Shown in pieces: positions 40,467 to 49,330 of a stretch of DNA of 64,000 nucleotides (its first letter is position 1; the number at the start of each line of letters is the position of its first letter). The position numbers and the translations under genes are program-made. Source of the stretch: Roseateles depolymerans (GTDB lineage Bacteria; Pseudomonadota; Gammaproteobacteria; Burkholderiales; Burkholderiaceae_C); the NCBI GenBank assembly GCA_003241055.1, contig QFOD01000010.1:1-64000 (forward strand), written 5' to 3'. The notes under the pieces are model-generated. The model saw only the letters and a list, made by a program, of their open reading frames with translations. It ran no database searches and was not told the origin of the DNA.

Positions 40467-41015
40467 TCAGGCCGCCGAACGCAGCTTCACGCCGGGGAAG
40501 TCCACCGGCACCGCCAGGGCCACGTTGACGTAGTTCGTGAACAGGTTCAGCGCGACATGGGCCAGGATCTCGACGACCTGGCCATCGTCGAAGCCGGCCG
40601 CACGCAGCGCCGCGACGTCGGCGTCGCCGACCTGGCCACGCTGCTCGACCAGCTTCAGCGCAAAGCGCAGCGCCGCGGCCGTCGCCGGGTCGGCGGACTC
40701 GCCCGCCTGGGCCGCGCTCATCTCGCCGGCCGAGGCACCGGCCTTGCGGCCCAGCGCCGTGTGGGCTGCCAGGCAATAGTCGCAGGCGTTGCGATCGGCC
40801 ACGGCGACGGCGATCTGCTCACCCAGCTTGGCGGGCAGCGTGCCGCCACCCAGCGCGCCGAAGAAGCCCCACATGGCCTGCAGCGCGGCCGGCGAGTTCG
40901 CGACGGCGCGGAACATATTGGGCGTTGCACCAAAGGCGCCGTGCACGGCGTCCAGCAACGCGCGGCTGCCGACGGGAGACTCGGTGGCGGTAACGAGGGG
41001 AATGCGGGAGGTCAT
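40467..41015 (-). CDS. carboxymuconolactone decarboxylase/AhpD-family protein
   Basis: Protein of 182 residues with the AhpD-like fold. The redox CxxC and general-acid His are in ACDYCLAAHTALG, and MWGFFGALGGGTLPAKLGEQIAVAVADRN precedes it. The NEIVEI-like region appears as DGQVVEILAHVALNLFTNYVN. Relatives reduce peroxides or act on lactones; the uncharacterised YciW/peroxidase-related group fits best. The ATG at 41015 has AAGGTGAC upstream. It diverges from an AraC-type regulator with a 98-bp gap, suggesting control by that regulator. Confidence 0.87.
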   Translation of the reverse strand: MTSRIPLVTATESPVGSRALLDAVHGAFGATPNMFRAVANSPAALQAMWGFFGALGGGTLPAKLGEQIAVAVADRNACDYCLAAHTALGRKAGASAGEMSAAQAGESADPATAAALRFALKLVEQRGQVGDADVAALRAAGFDDGQVVEILAHVALNLFTNYVNVALAVPVDFPGVKLRSAA

Positions 41016-41113
41016 GATGTCACCTTGGGGTGGCTGTTGCGAAGGACTCCACTGTGCGGCCCAAGCCGGTTCTATAAGTATCATTGCGTCCGGAATTCAT
41101 ACCGATTCGTCCC

Positions 41114-41971
41114 ATGCCTGACGCCACACCGCTGGACCGCCTCAGCCCCCTGCTCGAACGCTTCCGCGTGCACGCCAGCCTGTTCCACGCCGGCCCTCTG
41201 TGCGGCGTGACGCACTTCGATGCGCGCCCAGGGCGCGGCTTCCTGCACGTGATGCGCACCGGCGAGATGGAGATTCGCCACGCCGCCGCCAGCGGCCTCG
41301 TCGAGCGGCTGGAGGTGCACGAACCCAGCCTGGTCTTCTACCCGCGGCCACTGGCGCACGACTTCCACAACGCGCCGACCGAGGGCTCGGACTTCGTCTG
41401 CGCCACACTGGACTTCGATCAGGGCGAGGCCCATCCGCTCGTGCAGGCGCTGCCGCCGCTGGTCGTGCTGCCGCTGGCGCGCGTCGCCGGCCTGAACGAG
41501 ACGCTGGCTCTGCTGTTCGGCGAGGCCGAGCGCGTGCGCTGTGGCCAGCGCCTGCTGGCCGACCGGCTGTTCGAGGTGCTGCTGATGCAACTGCTGCGCT
41601 GGATGCTCGACCAGCACGAGGCCCCGCTGCCGCTGGGCCTGCTGCGCGGCCTGGCCGACCAGCGCCTGGCGCGCGCACTGACGGCCGTCCATGCCCGACC
41701 CGGCGAGGCCTGGACGCTGGAGCGGCTGGCAGCCGAGGCCGGCATGTCGCGCAGTCGCTTTGCCGAGGCCTTCCGCACCGCGACCGGCACGACGCCGGCC
41801 GACTACGTGGCCGACTGGCGGCTGGCGATCGCGCGCGCCGAGCTGCGCGCGGGCAAGCCGCTGAAGGCCTTGGCCGCCGAGTTGGGCTACGCGAACGCGT
41901 CGGCGCTGAGTCGCGTCTTCACCCAGCGCCATGCCGGGCTGTCACCGCGGGCCTGGTTGCAAGGCGGTTAA
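41114..41971 (+). CDS. AraC-family transcriptional regulator (cupin-type N-terminus)
   Basis: DNA-binding regulator of 285 residues. The N-terminal half (about 25-180) looks like a Cupin_6/AraC ligand domain (CGVTHFDARPGRGFLHVMRTGEMEIRH, then PSLVFYPRPLAHDFH). Two C-terminal helix-turn-helix motifs follow: TLERLAAEAGMSRSRFAEAFRTATGTTPADYVADWRL and KALAAELGYANASALSRVFTQRHAGLSPRAW. The ATG at 41114 is preferred over an upstream TTG. It is divergent from the AhpD-like gene, its likely target, and ends only 10 bp before the copper-module gene on the same strand. Confidence 0.88.
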   Translation: MPDATPLDRLSPLLERFRVHASLFHAGPLCGVTHFDARPGRGFLHVMRTGEMEIRHAAASGLVERLEVHEPSLVFYPRPLAHDFHNAPTEGSDFVCATLDFDQGEAHPLVQALPPLVVLPLARVAGLNETLALLFGEAERVRCGQRLLADRLFEVLLMQLLRWMLDQHEAPLPLGLLRGLADQRLARALTAVHARPGEAWTLERLAAEAGMSRSRFAEAFRTATGTTPADYVADWRLAIARAELRAGKPLKALAAELGYANASALSRVFTQRHAGLSPRAWLQGG

Positions 41972-41981
41972 AGTCCCGCCC

Positions 41982-42419
41982 ATGCGTCGCCCCGGTCGCT
42001 TCCTCGTCGTCTGCCTGCTGCTCGTGCTGCTGCCGCTGCGCAGCCTGCTCGCGGCCGGTCAGCTGGAATGCGAGAGCGCCGCAGACGCCTCGGCTCACAC
42101 GATGCCGGCGACCATGCATCACCAGGCCATGAGCGCCGACCAGGCGGGCCATGCTCCCCACGCGCACGACGAAAGCCATGCGGGCATGGGGCATTCCGGC
42201 CACATGATGACGGCCGACACTGGCCACGCAAAGGCGACCCAGGCCGATGCCGGCCAGGGCTGCAAGCTCTGCGCCCCCTGCTGCCTGGCCGCGGCACCGC
42301 CGCCCATGCTGATGCTGGACGCCGCCCTGCCGCCCCTGGCCACCCAGGCACTGCCCGCGCCGGCCCAGCACTGGGCCGCCCACGTGCCGGCGCTGCCGGA
42401 TCCGCCACCTCGAGGCTGA
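41982..42419 (+). CDS. secreted His/Met/Cys-rich protein, putative periplasmic copper protein
   Basis: Small protein of 145 residues with an N-terminal signal sequence (RFLVVCLLLVLLPLRSLLAAG). The middle (about 38-90) is rich in His and Met (TMPATMHHQAM, HAGMGHSGHMM), and a cysteine cluster CKLCAPCC lies at 94-101. The size and the C-terminal cysteine pattern resemble DUF2946-like proteins near copper genes, but family assignment is uncertain. The composition indicates copper or other soft-metal binding in the periplasm. It starts 10 bp after the AraC gene and precedes the TolC-like and multicopper oxidase genes. Confidence 0.7.
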   Translation: MRRPGRFLVVCLLLVLLPLRSLLAAGQLECESAADASAHTMPATMHHQAMSADQAGHAPHAHDESHAGMGHSGHMMTADTGHAKATQADAGQGCKLCAPCCLAAAPPPMLMLDAALPPLATQALPAPAQHWAAHVPALPDPPPRG

Positions 42420-42486
42420 CGCGTCATCGCCCCTGCGCCGCCCTGGCGGCCGCGCAGGCCCTGTCGTCGTCATCTGAGAGGCTTGC

Positions 42487-43920
42487 ATGCCCATCGTCAT
42501 GCCCCCACGCCGCGCGCCTCTGCGCCGGCCCGCCCGCGCAGCGCTGCTGCTGCTGGGCAGCACCACCCTGCTGGCCGGCTGTGCCAGCTTTCGCCCCGAC
42601 CCGGACGCCACGCTGGCGCCCGTCAACACCCTGACCCAGGCCCGCACCGGCCAGGCCCTGAGCCGGCAGCCGCTTTCGCCCGAGCAACTGGCTGAACGCT
42701 TGCGCGAACCGCTGAGCGCCGACGCCGCCGTCCAGTTGGCCCTGCTGAACCAACGGGAGCTTCAGGTGAGGCTGGCCCAGCTGGACCTGACCGCCCTGGA
42801 TGTGGCGGAGGCCGGCCGGCTGCCCAACCCGGGCTTTCGCTTCAGCCGGCTCAGCCGCGGCAGCGAGCGCGAACTCGAGCGCGAATGGAATATCGATCTG
42901 GCCCGCCTGCTGACGCTGCCGCTGGTGCGCGCAGCCGAACAGCGCCGCCTGGCCGCCGCGCAGCAGCGCACCGCAGCCGAGGTGCTGACCCTGGCCGCCG
43001 AGGTGCGCCGCGCCTGGGTACGGGCCGTCAGCGCCGAGGAGCAGTTGATCTACAGAAAGCGCGTGATGGACGCCGCCGACGCGGGCGCCGAGCTGGCCCG
43101 CCGCATGCAGGCCGCCGGCAACTTCACCACGCTGGACCAGGCCCGCGAGCAGGGCTTTGCCGCCGAGGCCGCCCTGGCGCTGGAGCGCGCGGCGCAGCTG
43201 CGCCTGAGCACCCGGGAACGCCTGGTGCGGTTGCTCGGGCTGGAGAACGACGCCGCGCTGCGGCTGCCGGCCACGCTGCCCGCGCTGCCGCAGGCGCCGC
43301 GCGAACTGCCGGACGTGGAGGCGCAAGCCCTGACCCTGAGGCTGGACGTGCAGGCCGCCCGCCTGTCGCTGGAGCAGGCCTCGCGTCAGCTGGACCTGAG
43401 CCGCGTGAACCGCTGGGTGTCCATGCTGGACCTGGGCGTGGTGCGCAACAGCTCCAACGAGCAGCCCACCCAGCGCGGCTGGGAGATCGCGCTGGAGCTG
43501 CCCCTGTTCGGCCCCGGGCCGCTGCCGCGCGCCGAGGCGCTGGCTGCCCAGGCCGTGCACGAGGCGGCGGCCGTGGGCCTGCAGGCTCGCTCGGAGGCGC
43601 GTGAGGCCTACGGCCTGTACCGCGGCTCGTTCGAGCTGGCGCGGCGGCATCGCGATGAATTGCTGCCGCTGGCGCGCCGCGTGTCCAAGGAGCAGCTGCT
43701 GCGCTACAACGGCATGCTGATCGGCGTGTTCGAGCTGCTGGCCGATGCCCGCAGCCAGGTGGCCAGCACTGCCGCGGCACAGGATGCGCTGCGCGACTTC
43801 TGGCTGGCCCAGGCCAACCTGGATCAGGCACTGACCGGCCGGGCCGCCCCGCCCGATACCGCCGGCGATGGCGCCCGCAGCGCCCCCACGCCCGCCCTCG
43901 CCACCGCGGCGCCCCACTGA
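42487..43920 (+). CDS. TolC-family outer-membrane lipoprotein of copper module
   Basis: Protein of 477 residues with a lipobox (LLAGCAS, Cys32) and the two coiled-coil-rich repeats of TolC-type efflux channels (for example LAQLDLTALDVAEAGRLPNPGF and AAEVRRAWVRAVSAEEQLIY, then the second half at LDVQAARLSLEQASRQLDLSR). An Ala/Pro-rich tail follows from about 450. No membrane-fusion or RND pump gene is next to it. Instead a multicopper oxidase starts 13 bp after its stop, so it probably acts in copper export with unlinked partners, or has another envelope role. Confidence 0.85.
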   Translation: MPIVMPPRRAPLRRPARAALLLLGSTTLLAGCASFRPDPDATLAPVNTLTQARTGQALSRQPLSPEQLAERLREPLSADAAVQLALLNQRELQVRLAQLDLTALDVAEAGRLPNPGFRFSRLSRGSERELEREWNIDLARLLTLPLVRAAEQRRLAAAQQRTAAEVLTLAAEVRRAWVRAVSAEEQLIYRKRVMDAADAGAELARRMQAAGNFTTLDQAREQGFAAEAALALERAAQLRLSTRERLVRLLGLENDAALRLPATLPALPQAPRELPDVEAQALTLRLDVQAARLSLEQASRQLDLSRVNRWVSMLDLGVVRNSSNEQPTQRGWEIALELPLFGPGPLPRAEALAAQAVHEAAAVGLQARSEAREAYGLYRGSFELARRHRDELLPLARRVSKEQLLRYNGMLIGVFELLADARSQVASTAAAQDALRDFWLAQANLDQALTGRAAPPDTAGDGARSAPTPALATAAPH

Positions 43921-43933
43921 ATTCGAGGATCCC

Positions 43934-45352
43934 ATGCTGTTGAACCGACGTTCCCTGATCGGCGCGGCCTCGCTCGCCGCTGCCTCCACCGTGTCGCGCG
44001 CCGCGATGGCCGCGCTGCCCGAACCCGTCATCCAGACCTCGCCCGACACGCAGCCGCCACTGCTGCCACCCAATGGCCAACCCTACAACCCCGTGGTCAC
44101 GCTGAACGGCTGGACCGCGCCCTGGCGCATGGCCAACGGCGTGAAGGAGTTCCACCTGGTGGCCGAGCCCGTGGTGCGCGAGATGGCGCCGGGCTTCAAG
44201 GCCCGCCTGTGGGGCTACAACGGCCAGAGCCCCGGCCCCACCATCGAGGTGGTCGAGGGCGACCGCGTTCGCATCTACGTGACCAACCGCCTGCCCGAGG
44301 CCACCAGCATGCACTGGCACGGCCAGCGCCTGCCCAATGGCATGGACGGCGTCAGCGGGCTCACCCAGGCGCCCATCGAACCCGGCAAGACCTGGGTCTA
44401 TGAGTTCGTCGCGCGCCGGCCCGGCTGCTTCATGTACCACCCGCATGCCGACGAGATGCTGCAGATGGCCATGGGCATGATGGGCCTGTGGATCACCCAC
44501 CCCAAGGGCCGCCACCCCAACATCGACACGGTGGACCGCGACTACGCCTTCCTGCTGAACGCCTACGACATCGCCCCCGGCAGCGCCACGCCCAAGGTGA
44601 TGACCATGCTGGACCACAACCTCTGGAGCTGGAACAGCCGCGTCTTCCCCGGCATCTCGCCGCTGGTGGCGCGCCAGGGCGAGCGGGTGCGCATCCGCGT
44701 CGGCAACCTGACCATGACCAACCACCCCATCCACCTGCATGGCCACGAGTTCACGGTGACCGGCACCGACGGCGGCCCGGTGCCGCGCAGCGCGCGCTGG
44801 CCCGAGGTGACCACCGACGTGGCCGTGGGCCAGATGCGCCAGATCGAGTTCATCGCCGACGAGGTGGGCGACTGGGCCCTGCACTGCCACAAGAGCCACC
44901 ACACGATGAACGCGATGGGCCATGGCGTGCCCACGATGATCGGCGTGGACGCCTCCGACCTGGAGGCCCGCATCCGCGGCCTGGTGCCTGGCTACATGGG
45001 CATGGGCGCCAGCGGCATGCACGAGATGGCCGAGATGCAGATGCCACTGCCGGAGAACACTGCGCCCATGATGGCGGGCGACGGCCCCTTCGGGCCCGTG
45101 GGCATGGGCGGCATGTTCAGCGTGCTGAAGGTGCGCAGCAACCTGAAGCGCGGTGACTACAGCGACCCCGGCTGGTTCAAGCACCCGGCCGGCACGCTGG
45201 CCCGCGAGGTCGAGGGCCTGCCGGACGCCGCGCCGCCGCAGGCGCCCATGCACCACCATCACGGCAGCATGCCCGGCGGCGCCATGCCCGAGATGGAGAT
45301 GGAGGTGGAGGTGCGCAAGCCCGGCAGCACGGGCCACCAGCACGAGCACTGA
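43934..45352 (+). CDS. periplasmic multicopper oxidase (CopA/McoA-like)
   Basis: Secreted oxidase of 472 residues. The N-terminus NRRSLIGAAS resembles a twin-arginine signal. All copper-ligand motifs are present: MHWHG (127-129), FMYHPHADEM (169-171), NHPIHLHGHEF (264-270) and ALHCHKSHHTMNAM, with type-1 Cys318. The C-terminal part is rich in Met and His (MHEMAEMQM, MHHHHGSMPGG), suggesting Cu(I) capture. The likely reaction is oxidation of Cu(I) to Cu(II) with reduction of oxygen to water. Last gene of the AraC-TolC-oxidase cluster. Confidence 0.92.
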   Translation: MLLNRRSLIGAASLAAASTVSRAAMAALPEPVIQTSPDTQPPLLPPNGQPYNPVVTLNGWTAPWRMANGVKEFHLVAEPVVREMAPGFKARLWGYNGQSPGPTIEVVEGDRVRIYVTNRLPEATSMHWHGQRLPNGMDGVSGLTQAPIEPGKTWVYEFVARRPGCFMYHPHADEMLQMAMGMMGLWITHPKGRHPNIDTVDRDYAFLLNAYDIAPGSATPKVMTMLDHNLWSWNSRVFPGISPLVARQGERVRIRVGNLTMTNHPIHLHGHEFTVTGTDGGPVPRSARWPEVTTDVAVGQMRQIEFIADEVGDWALHCHKSHHTMNAMGHGVPTMIGVDASDLEARIRGLVPGYMGMGASGMHEMAEMQMPLPENTAPMMAGDGPFGPVGMGGMFSVLKVRSNLKRGDYSDPGWFKHPAGTLAREVEGLPDAAPPQAPMHHHHGSMPGGAMPEMEMEVEVRKPGSTGHQHEH

Positions 45353-45361
45353 GGCACCGCC

Positions 45362-45417
45362 CGCGGGGTGGCCCGGCCAGGGGCCCCGCGGCGCGAACGC
45401 CCGCCGCTCAAGCGGCG
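45362..45417. terminator. paired hairpins between convergent oxidase and YhhJ genes
   Basis: CGCGGGG (45362-45368) pairs with CCCCGCG (45384-45390), and CGCCGCT (45402-45408) pairs with AGCGGCG (45411-45417). Neither is followed by a T-run, so intrinsic termination would be weak, but they lie exactly between two convergent stop codons. Confidence 0.4.
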
Positions 45418-45426
45418 AGCGCCGGC

Positions 45427-46554
45427 TCAGGCCATCTGGCTGATGGTGCGGCGGAAGCGCAGCAGCGCGCCGGTGAACATCGCGCTGCCAATGGCCACGA
45501 TGGCCAGCAGCTGCGGCCAGACCACCTCGAGGCCGGCGCCGCGGTAGAGGATGGCCTGACCGGCAGCCACGAAGTGCGTGGTGGGCGCCACCAGCATCAG
45601 GTCCTGCACGAACTGCGGCATGCTCTCGCGCGGCGTGCTGCCGCCCGACAGCAACTGCAGCGGCAGCAGCACCAGGATCAGCAGCATGCCGAACTGCGGC
45701 ATGGAGCGCGCCACCGTGGCCATGAAGATGCCCATGGAGGTGGTGGCGAACAGATGCAACGCAGCCGCCGCCATGAACAGCGCCACCGAGCCCTGGATGG
45801 GCACGTGCAGCGCCCCCTGCACGATCAGCCCCAGCGACACCGCCACCGCGCCCAGCACCACCGCGCCCATGCTCCAGACCTTGGCGAGCATGATCTCCGC
45901 GGGCGTCACCGGCATCACCAGCAGATGCTCGATGGTGCCGTGCTCGCGCTCGCGGATGAGGGCGGCGCCGGTCAGGATGATGGACAGCATGGTCACGTTG
46001 TTGATGATCTCCATCAACGAACCGAACCAGGCCTGCTCCAGATTCGGGTTGAAACGCATGCGCACCGACAGGTCCACCGGCAGGGCCTGGCCGCCGCGGT
46101 GCCGCTGAACGAACTCGTTCACCTCGTCGCTGATGATCTGCTGGATGTAGACGTTGCCGGTGAAGGCCTGGCTCATCCGGGTCGCATCGACATTGAGCTG
46201 CACCGCCGGGTTCCGGCCGGCCAGCACGTCACGCTGGAAGTTGGGCGGGATGTCCAGCACGAAGGTGTGGCTGCCGCGGTCCAGCGCGGGGTCCACCTCG
46301 GTCAGCGTGATGAGGTCGGGCGTCTTGAAATGCGGAGGATAGAAGGCCGACACGATGCGCGCGGACAGCGGCGAGCTGTCCTCGTCCACGATGGCGATGG
46401 CCGCGTTGTGCAGGCTCTCCGGCATGGCGGTGGCCGCCACGTAGATGGACACGGTGAAGGTGTAGATGATCAGCACGATCATCATCGGATCCCGCACCAG
46501 GCTCCACAGCTCCTTCACGCCGAGCCGGTAGACATGGGTCAGCAGACGTCGCAT
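45427..46554 (-). CDS. yhhJ: ABC-2 type transporter permease (YhhJ-like)
   Basis: Inner-membrane permease of 375 residues. An N-terminal segment (about 24-43) is followed by a large periplasmic loop (about 45-175) and five segments (about 178-370), the ABC2_membrane_3 layout. LIREREHGTIEHLLVMPVTPAEIMLAK is the characteristic cytoplasmic motif. It lies 4 bp after rbbA, last in the TolC-HlyD-RbbA-YhhJ operon. Confidence 0.9.
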   Translation of the reverse strand: MRRLLTHVYRLGVKELWSLVRDPMMIVLIIYTFTVSIYVAATAMPESLHNAAIAIVDEDSSPLSARIVSAFYPPHFKTPDLITLTEVDPALDRGSHTFVLDIPPNFQRDVLAGRNPAVQLNVDATRMSQAFTGNVYIQQIISDEVNEFVQRHRGGQALPVDLSVRMRFNPNLEQAWFGSLMEIINNVTMLSIILTGAALIREREHGTIEHLLVMPVTPAEIMLAKVWSMGAVVLGAVAVSLGLIVQGALHVPIQGSVALFMAAAALHLFATTSMGIFMATVARSMPQFGMLLILVLLPLQLLSGGSTPRESMPQFVQDLMLVAPTTHFVAAGQAILYRGAGLEVVWPQLLAIVAIGSAMFTGALLRFRRTISQMA

Positions 46555-46558
46555 GGGG

Positions 46559-49330
46559 TCAGGTCTCCTGCTTCTTCAGCAGCACGATGGCCAGCCCGAG
46601 GATGACCGGAATGGCCACCAGCAGCGGCCAGATCGACGGCAGCAGGCCCTGCAGGTCCAGCGCCTTGCTGAACACGCCGCGGCTGATCGTCAGGAAATGG
46701 CTGGCCGGGTAGACCTGCCCGATCAGCTTGCCCGCCCCCTCCAGCGAGGACACCGGGTTGAGCAGGCCGGCGAACTGCACGCAGGGGATGAGCGTGCCTA
46801 TCATCGTGAGAAACAGCGCGCCGATCTGGCTGCGCGTGAAGATGGACGCCAGCAGCCCGAAGCCGGTGGAGCAGATCACGAACAGCAACGCCGCCAGCGA
46901 CAGCGCCGGGAAGCTGCCCTTGACCGGCACGCCGAACACCGTGATGGCCAGCAGCGTGGCCAGCAGGAAGTTGAACATGGCCAGCCCGATGTAGGGCAGT
47001 TGCTTGCCGAGCAGGAACTCGGCGCGGCTGACCGGCGTCACGTAGAGGTTGAGGATGGAGCCCAGCTCCTTCTCGCGCACCACGGCCAGCGCCGCCAGCA
47101 TGGCCGGGATCATCATCAGCAGCAGCGGAATCACGGCCGGCACCATGGCCGGCAGGCTCTTCACGTCGGGGTTGTAGCGGTAGCGGGTTTCCAGATGCGC
47201 GGCCGAGGCCAGGCTGGTGCCCAGGCGATGCTCGGCCATGTCGGCCAGCCAGGTCAGGTGCATGCCCTGCAGGTAGCCGCGCACGGTCTCGGCGCGGGTG
47301 GGCATGGCGCCGTCCACCCAGGCGGCGATCTGCACCGTCTTGCCACGCTCCAGGTCGCGCCCGAAGCCAGGAGGGATCTCGATGGCCAATGACAGCTCGC
47401 CATCGCGCATGCGCCGGTCCAGGTCGGCGTAGTCACGCAGCGGCGCCTGCTCGATGAAGTAGCGCGAACCCGACAGGTTGAGCGCGTAGTTCTGGCTCAG
47501 CGCCGACTGGTCGCGATCCAGCACCGCATAGCGCAGGTTCTCCACGTCCAGGCTGATGCCGTAGCCGATGATGAACATCAGGATGGCGGTACCCAGCAGC
47601 GCCAGCGTGGCGCGCACCGGGTCGCGCCGCAGCTCCAGCGCCTCGCGCGCGCTGAAGCTCAGCGCCCGCGCCACGCTGAACCCGCGCCGGCGCCGGCGCG
47701 GTGCCGCCGCCCCCGAAACCGCCGGGGCCGGTGCGGCGGCGGCCACCGGGGCTTCAGCCTCCTGCGGCGCCTGCTCACGGGCGGCGTCCTGCAGGTAGGC
47801 GATGAAGGCCTGCTCCAGCGTCGCGCTGCCGCGCTGGGCGATCAGCCCGGCCGGGCTGTCGCTGACCAGCACTCGCCCGGCATGCATCAGCGAGATGCGG
47901 TCGCAGCGCGCCGCCTCGTTCATGAAATGGGTGGAGATGAAGATGGTGACGCCGTCCTTGCGGGCCAGGTCGATCATCAGCTCCCAGAACAGGTCACGCG
48001 CCACCGGGTCCACGCCCGAGGTGGGCTCGTCCAGGATCAGCAGCTCGGGCCGGTGCACCATGGCCACGGCCAGCGACAGCCGCTGACGCATGCCCAGCGG
48101 CAGGTTCTCGGGCAGGCTGTCGCGCACGCCGCTCAGGCCGAAGCGCTGCAGCATCTCCTCGACACGCGGCTCCACCTCGGCCTGCGGCACCTCGAAGAGC
48201 CGCGCATGTAGCACCAGGTTCTGGTGCACGCTCAGCTCGCCATAGAGCGAGAAGGCCTGCGACATATAGCCGACGCGGCGGCGGGTGGCGATGTCGTTGG
48301 AATCCACCGCGTTGCCGAACAGCCAGGCCTCGCCCTCGCTGGCCGGCAGCAGGCCGGTCAGCATCTTCATCGTGGTGGACTTGCCGCAGCCGTTGGAGCC
48401 GAGGAAGCCGAAGATCTCGCCACGGCGGATGCGGAAGTCCACATGGTCCACCGCGGTGAAGTCACCGAAGCGCATCGTCAGGCCGCGCGCCTCGATGGCG
48501 ACGGCAGCGTCCGCCTCGGCCTGCAGCGGCGGCACCACCACCTCGCGGTGCTCGCGACGCTTGGCCTCGGGCAGCAGCGCGATGAAGGCCGACTCCAGCG
48601 CGGCCGTGCCCGTGCGCTCGCGCAGCTCGGCCGGCGTGCCGGTGGCCAGCACGCGGCCACCGTCCATGGCGACCAGCCAGTCGAAGCGCTCGGCCTCCTC
48701 CATGTAGGCGGTGGCCACCAGCACGCTCATGCCGGGGCGCTCGATGCGGATGTCGTCGATCAGGTCCCAGAACTGACTGCGCGACAGCGGGTCCACACCG
48801 GTGGTGGGCTCGTCCAGGATCAGCAGGTCCGGGTCGTGGATGAGCGCACAGCACAGGCCGAGCTTCTGCTTCATGCCGCCCGAGAGCTTGCCCGCGGGCC
48901 GATCCAGGAAGGCATGCAGCCTCGTGCTGCGGGTCAGCTCGTCGATGCGACGGCGCCGCTCGGCCGCGCCGTGGCCGAACAGGCGGCCGAAGAACTGCAG
49001 GTTCTCCTCCACCGACAGCGTCGGGTAGAGGTTCTTGCCCAGGCCCTGCGGCATGTAGGCGATGCTGGGGCAGACGCGCTCGCGGTGCCGTGCGTCGCGC
49101 ATGTCGCCGCCCAGCACCTGCACCTGTCCCTGCTGCAGCGCACGCGCGCCGGAGATCAGCGCCAGCAGGCTGGACTTGCCCACGCCATCCGGCCCGATCA
49201 GGCCCACCATGCGCCCGCGCGGCAGCGCCAGCGTCACGTCGTCCAGCGCCACGCGCGCGCCGTAGCGCAGCGAGACGGCAGACAGCTCGACGATGGGCGC
49301 GGCGCTGGCGCCGCCCGTTGCCTCGGTCAC
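46559..49330 (-). CDS. rbbA: RbbA-like double-ATPase/permease fusion
   Basis: Fusion protein of 923 residues: two ABC ATPase domains and a C-terminal ABC-2 permease. The first ATPase has Walker A GPDGVGKSS and signature LSGGMKQK; the second has GSNGCGKST and LPLGMRQR, a diverged signature. An Ala-rich linker (about 535-560) leads to the permease, which has a periplasmic loop and VVREKELGSILNLYVTPVSRAEFLLGK. E. coli RbbA is described as ribosome-associated, but the operon points to drug export. The start is GTG at 49330, overlapping the stop of the HlyD gene as GTGA. Confidence 0.92.
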   Translation of the reverse strand: MTEATGGASAAPIVELSAVSLRYGARVALDDVTLALPRGRMVGLIGPDGVGKSSLLALISGARALQQGQVQVLGGDMRDARHRERVCPSIAYMPQGLGKNLYPTLSVEENLQFFGRLFGHGAAERRRRIDELTRSTRLHAFLDRPAGKLSGGMKQKLGLCCALIHDPDLLILDEPTTGVDPLSRSQFWDLIDDIRIERPGMSVLVATAYMEEAERFDWLVAMDGGRVLATGTPAELRERTGTAALESAFIALLPEAKRREHREVVVPPLQAEADAAVAIEARGLTMRFGDFTAVDHVDFRIRRGEIFGFLGSNGCGKSTTMKMLTGLLPASEGEAWLFGNAVDSNDIATRRRVGYMSQAFSLYGELSVHQNLVLHARLFEVPQAEVEPRVEEMLQRFGLSGVRDSLPENLPLGMRQRLSLAVAMVHRPELLILDEPTSGVDPVARDLFWELMIDLARKDGVTIFISTHFMNEAARCDRISLMHAGRVLVSDSPAGLIAQRGSATLEQAFIAYLQDAAREQAPQEAEAPVAAAAPAPAVSGAAAPRRRRRGFSVARALSFSAREALELRRDPVRATLALLGTAILMFIIGYGISLDVENLRYAVLDRDQSALSQNYALNLSGSRYFIEQAPLRDYADLDRRMRDGELSLAIEIPPGFGRDLERGKTVQIAAWVDGAMPTRAETVRGYLQGMHLTWLADMAEHRLGTSLASAAHLETRYRYNPDVKSLPAMVPAVIPLLLMMIPAMLAALAVVREKELGSILNLYVTPVSRAEFLLGKQLPYIGLAMFNFLLATLLAITVFGVPVKGSFPALSLAALLFVICSTGFGLLASIFTRSQIGALFLTMIGTLIPCVQFAGLLNPVSSLEGAGKLIGQVYPASHFLTISRGVFSKALDLQGLLPSIWPLLVAIPVILGLAIVLLKKQET

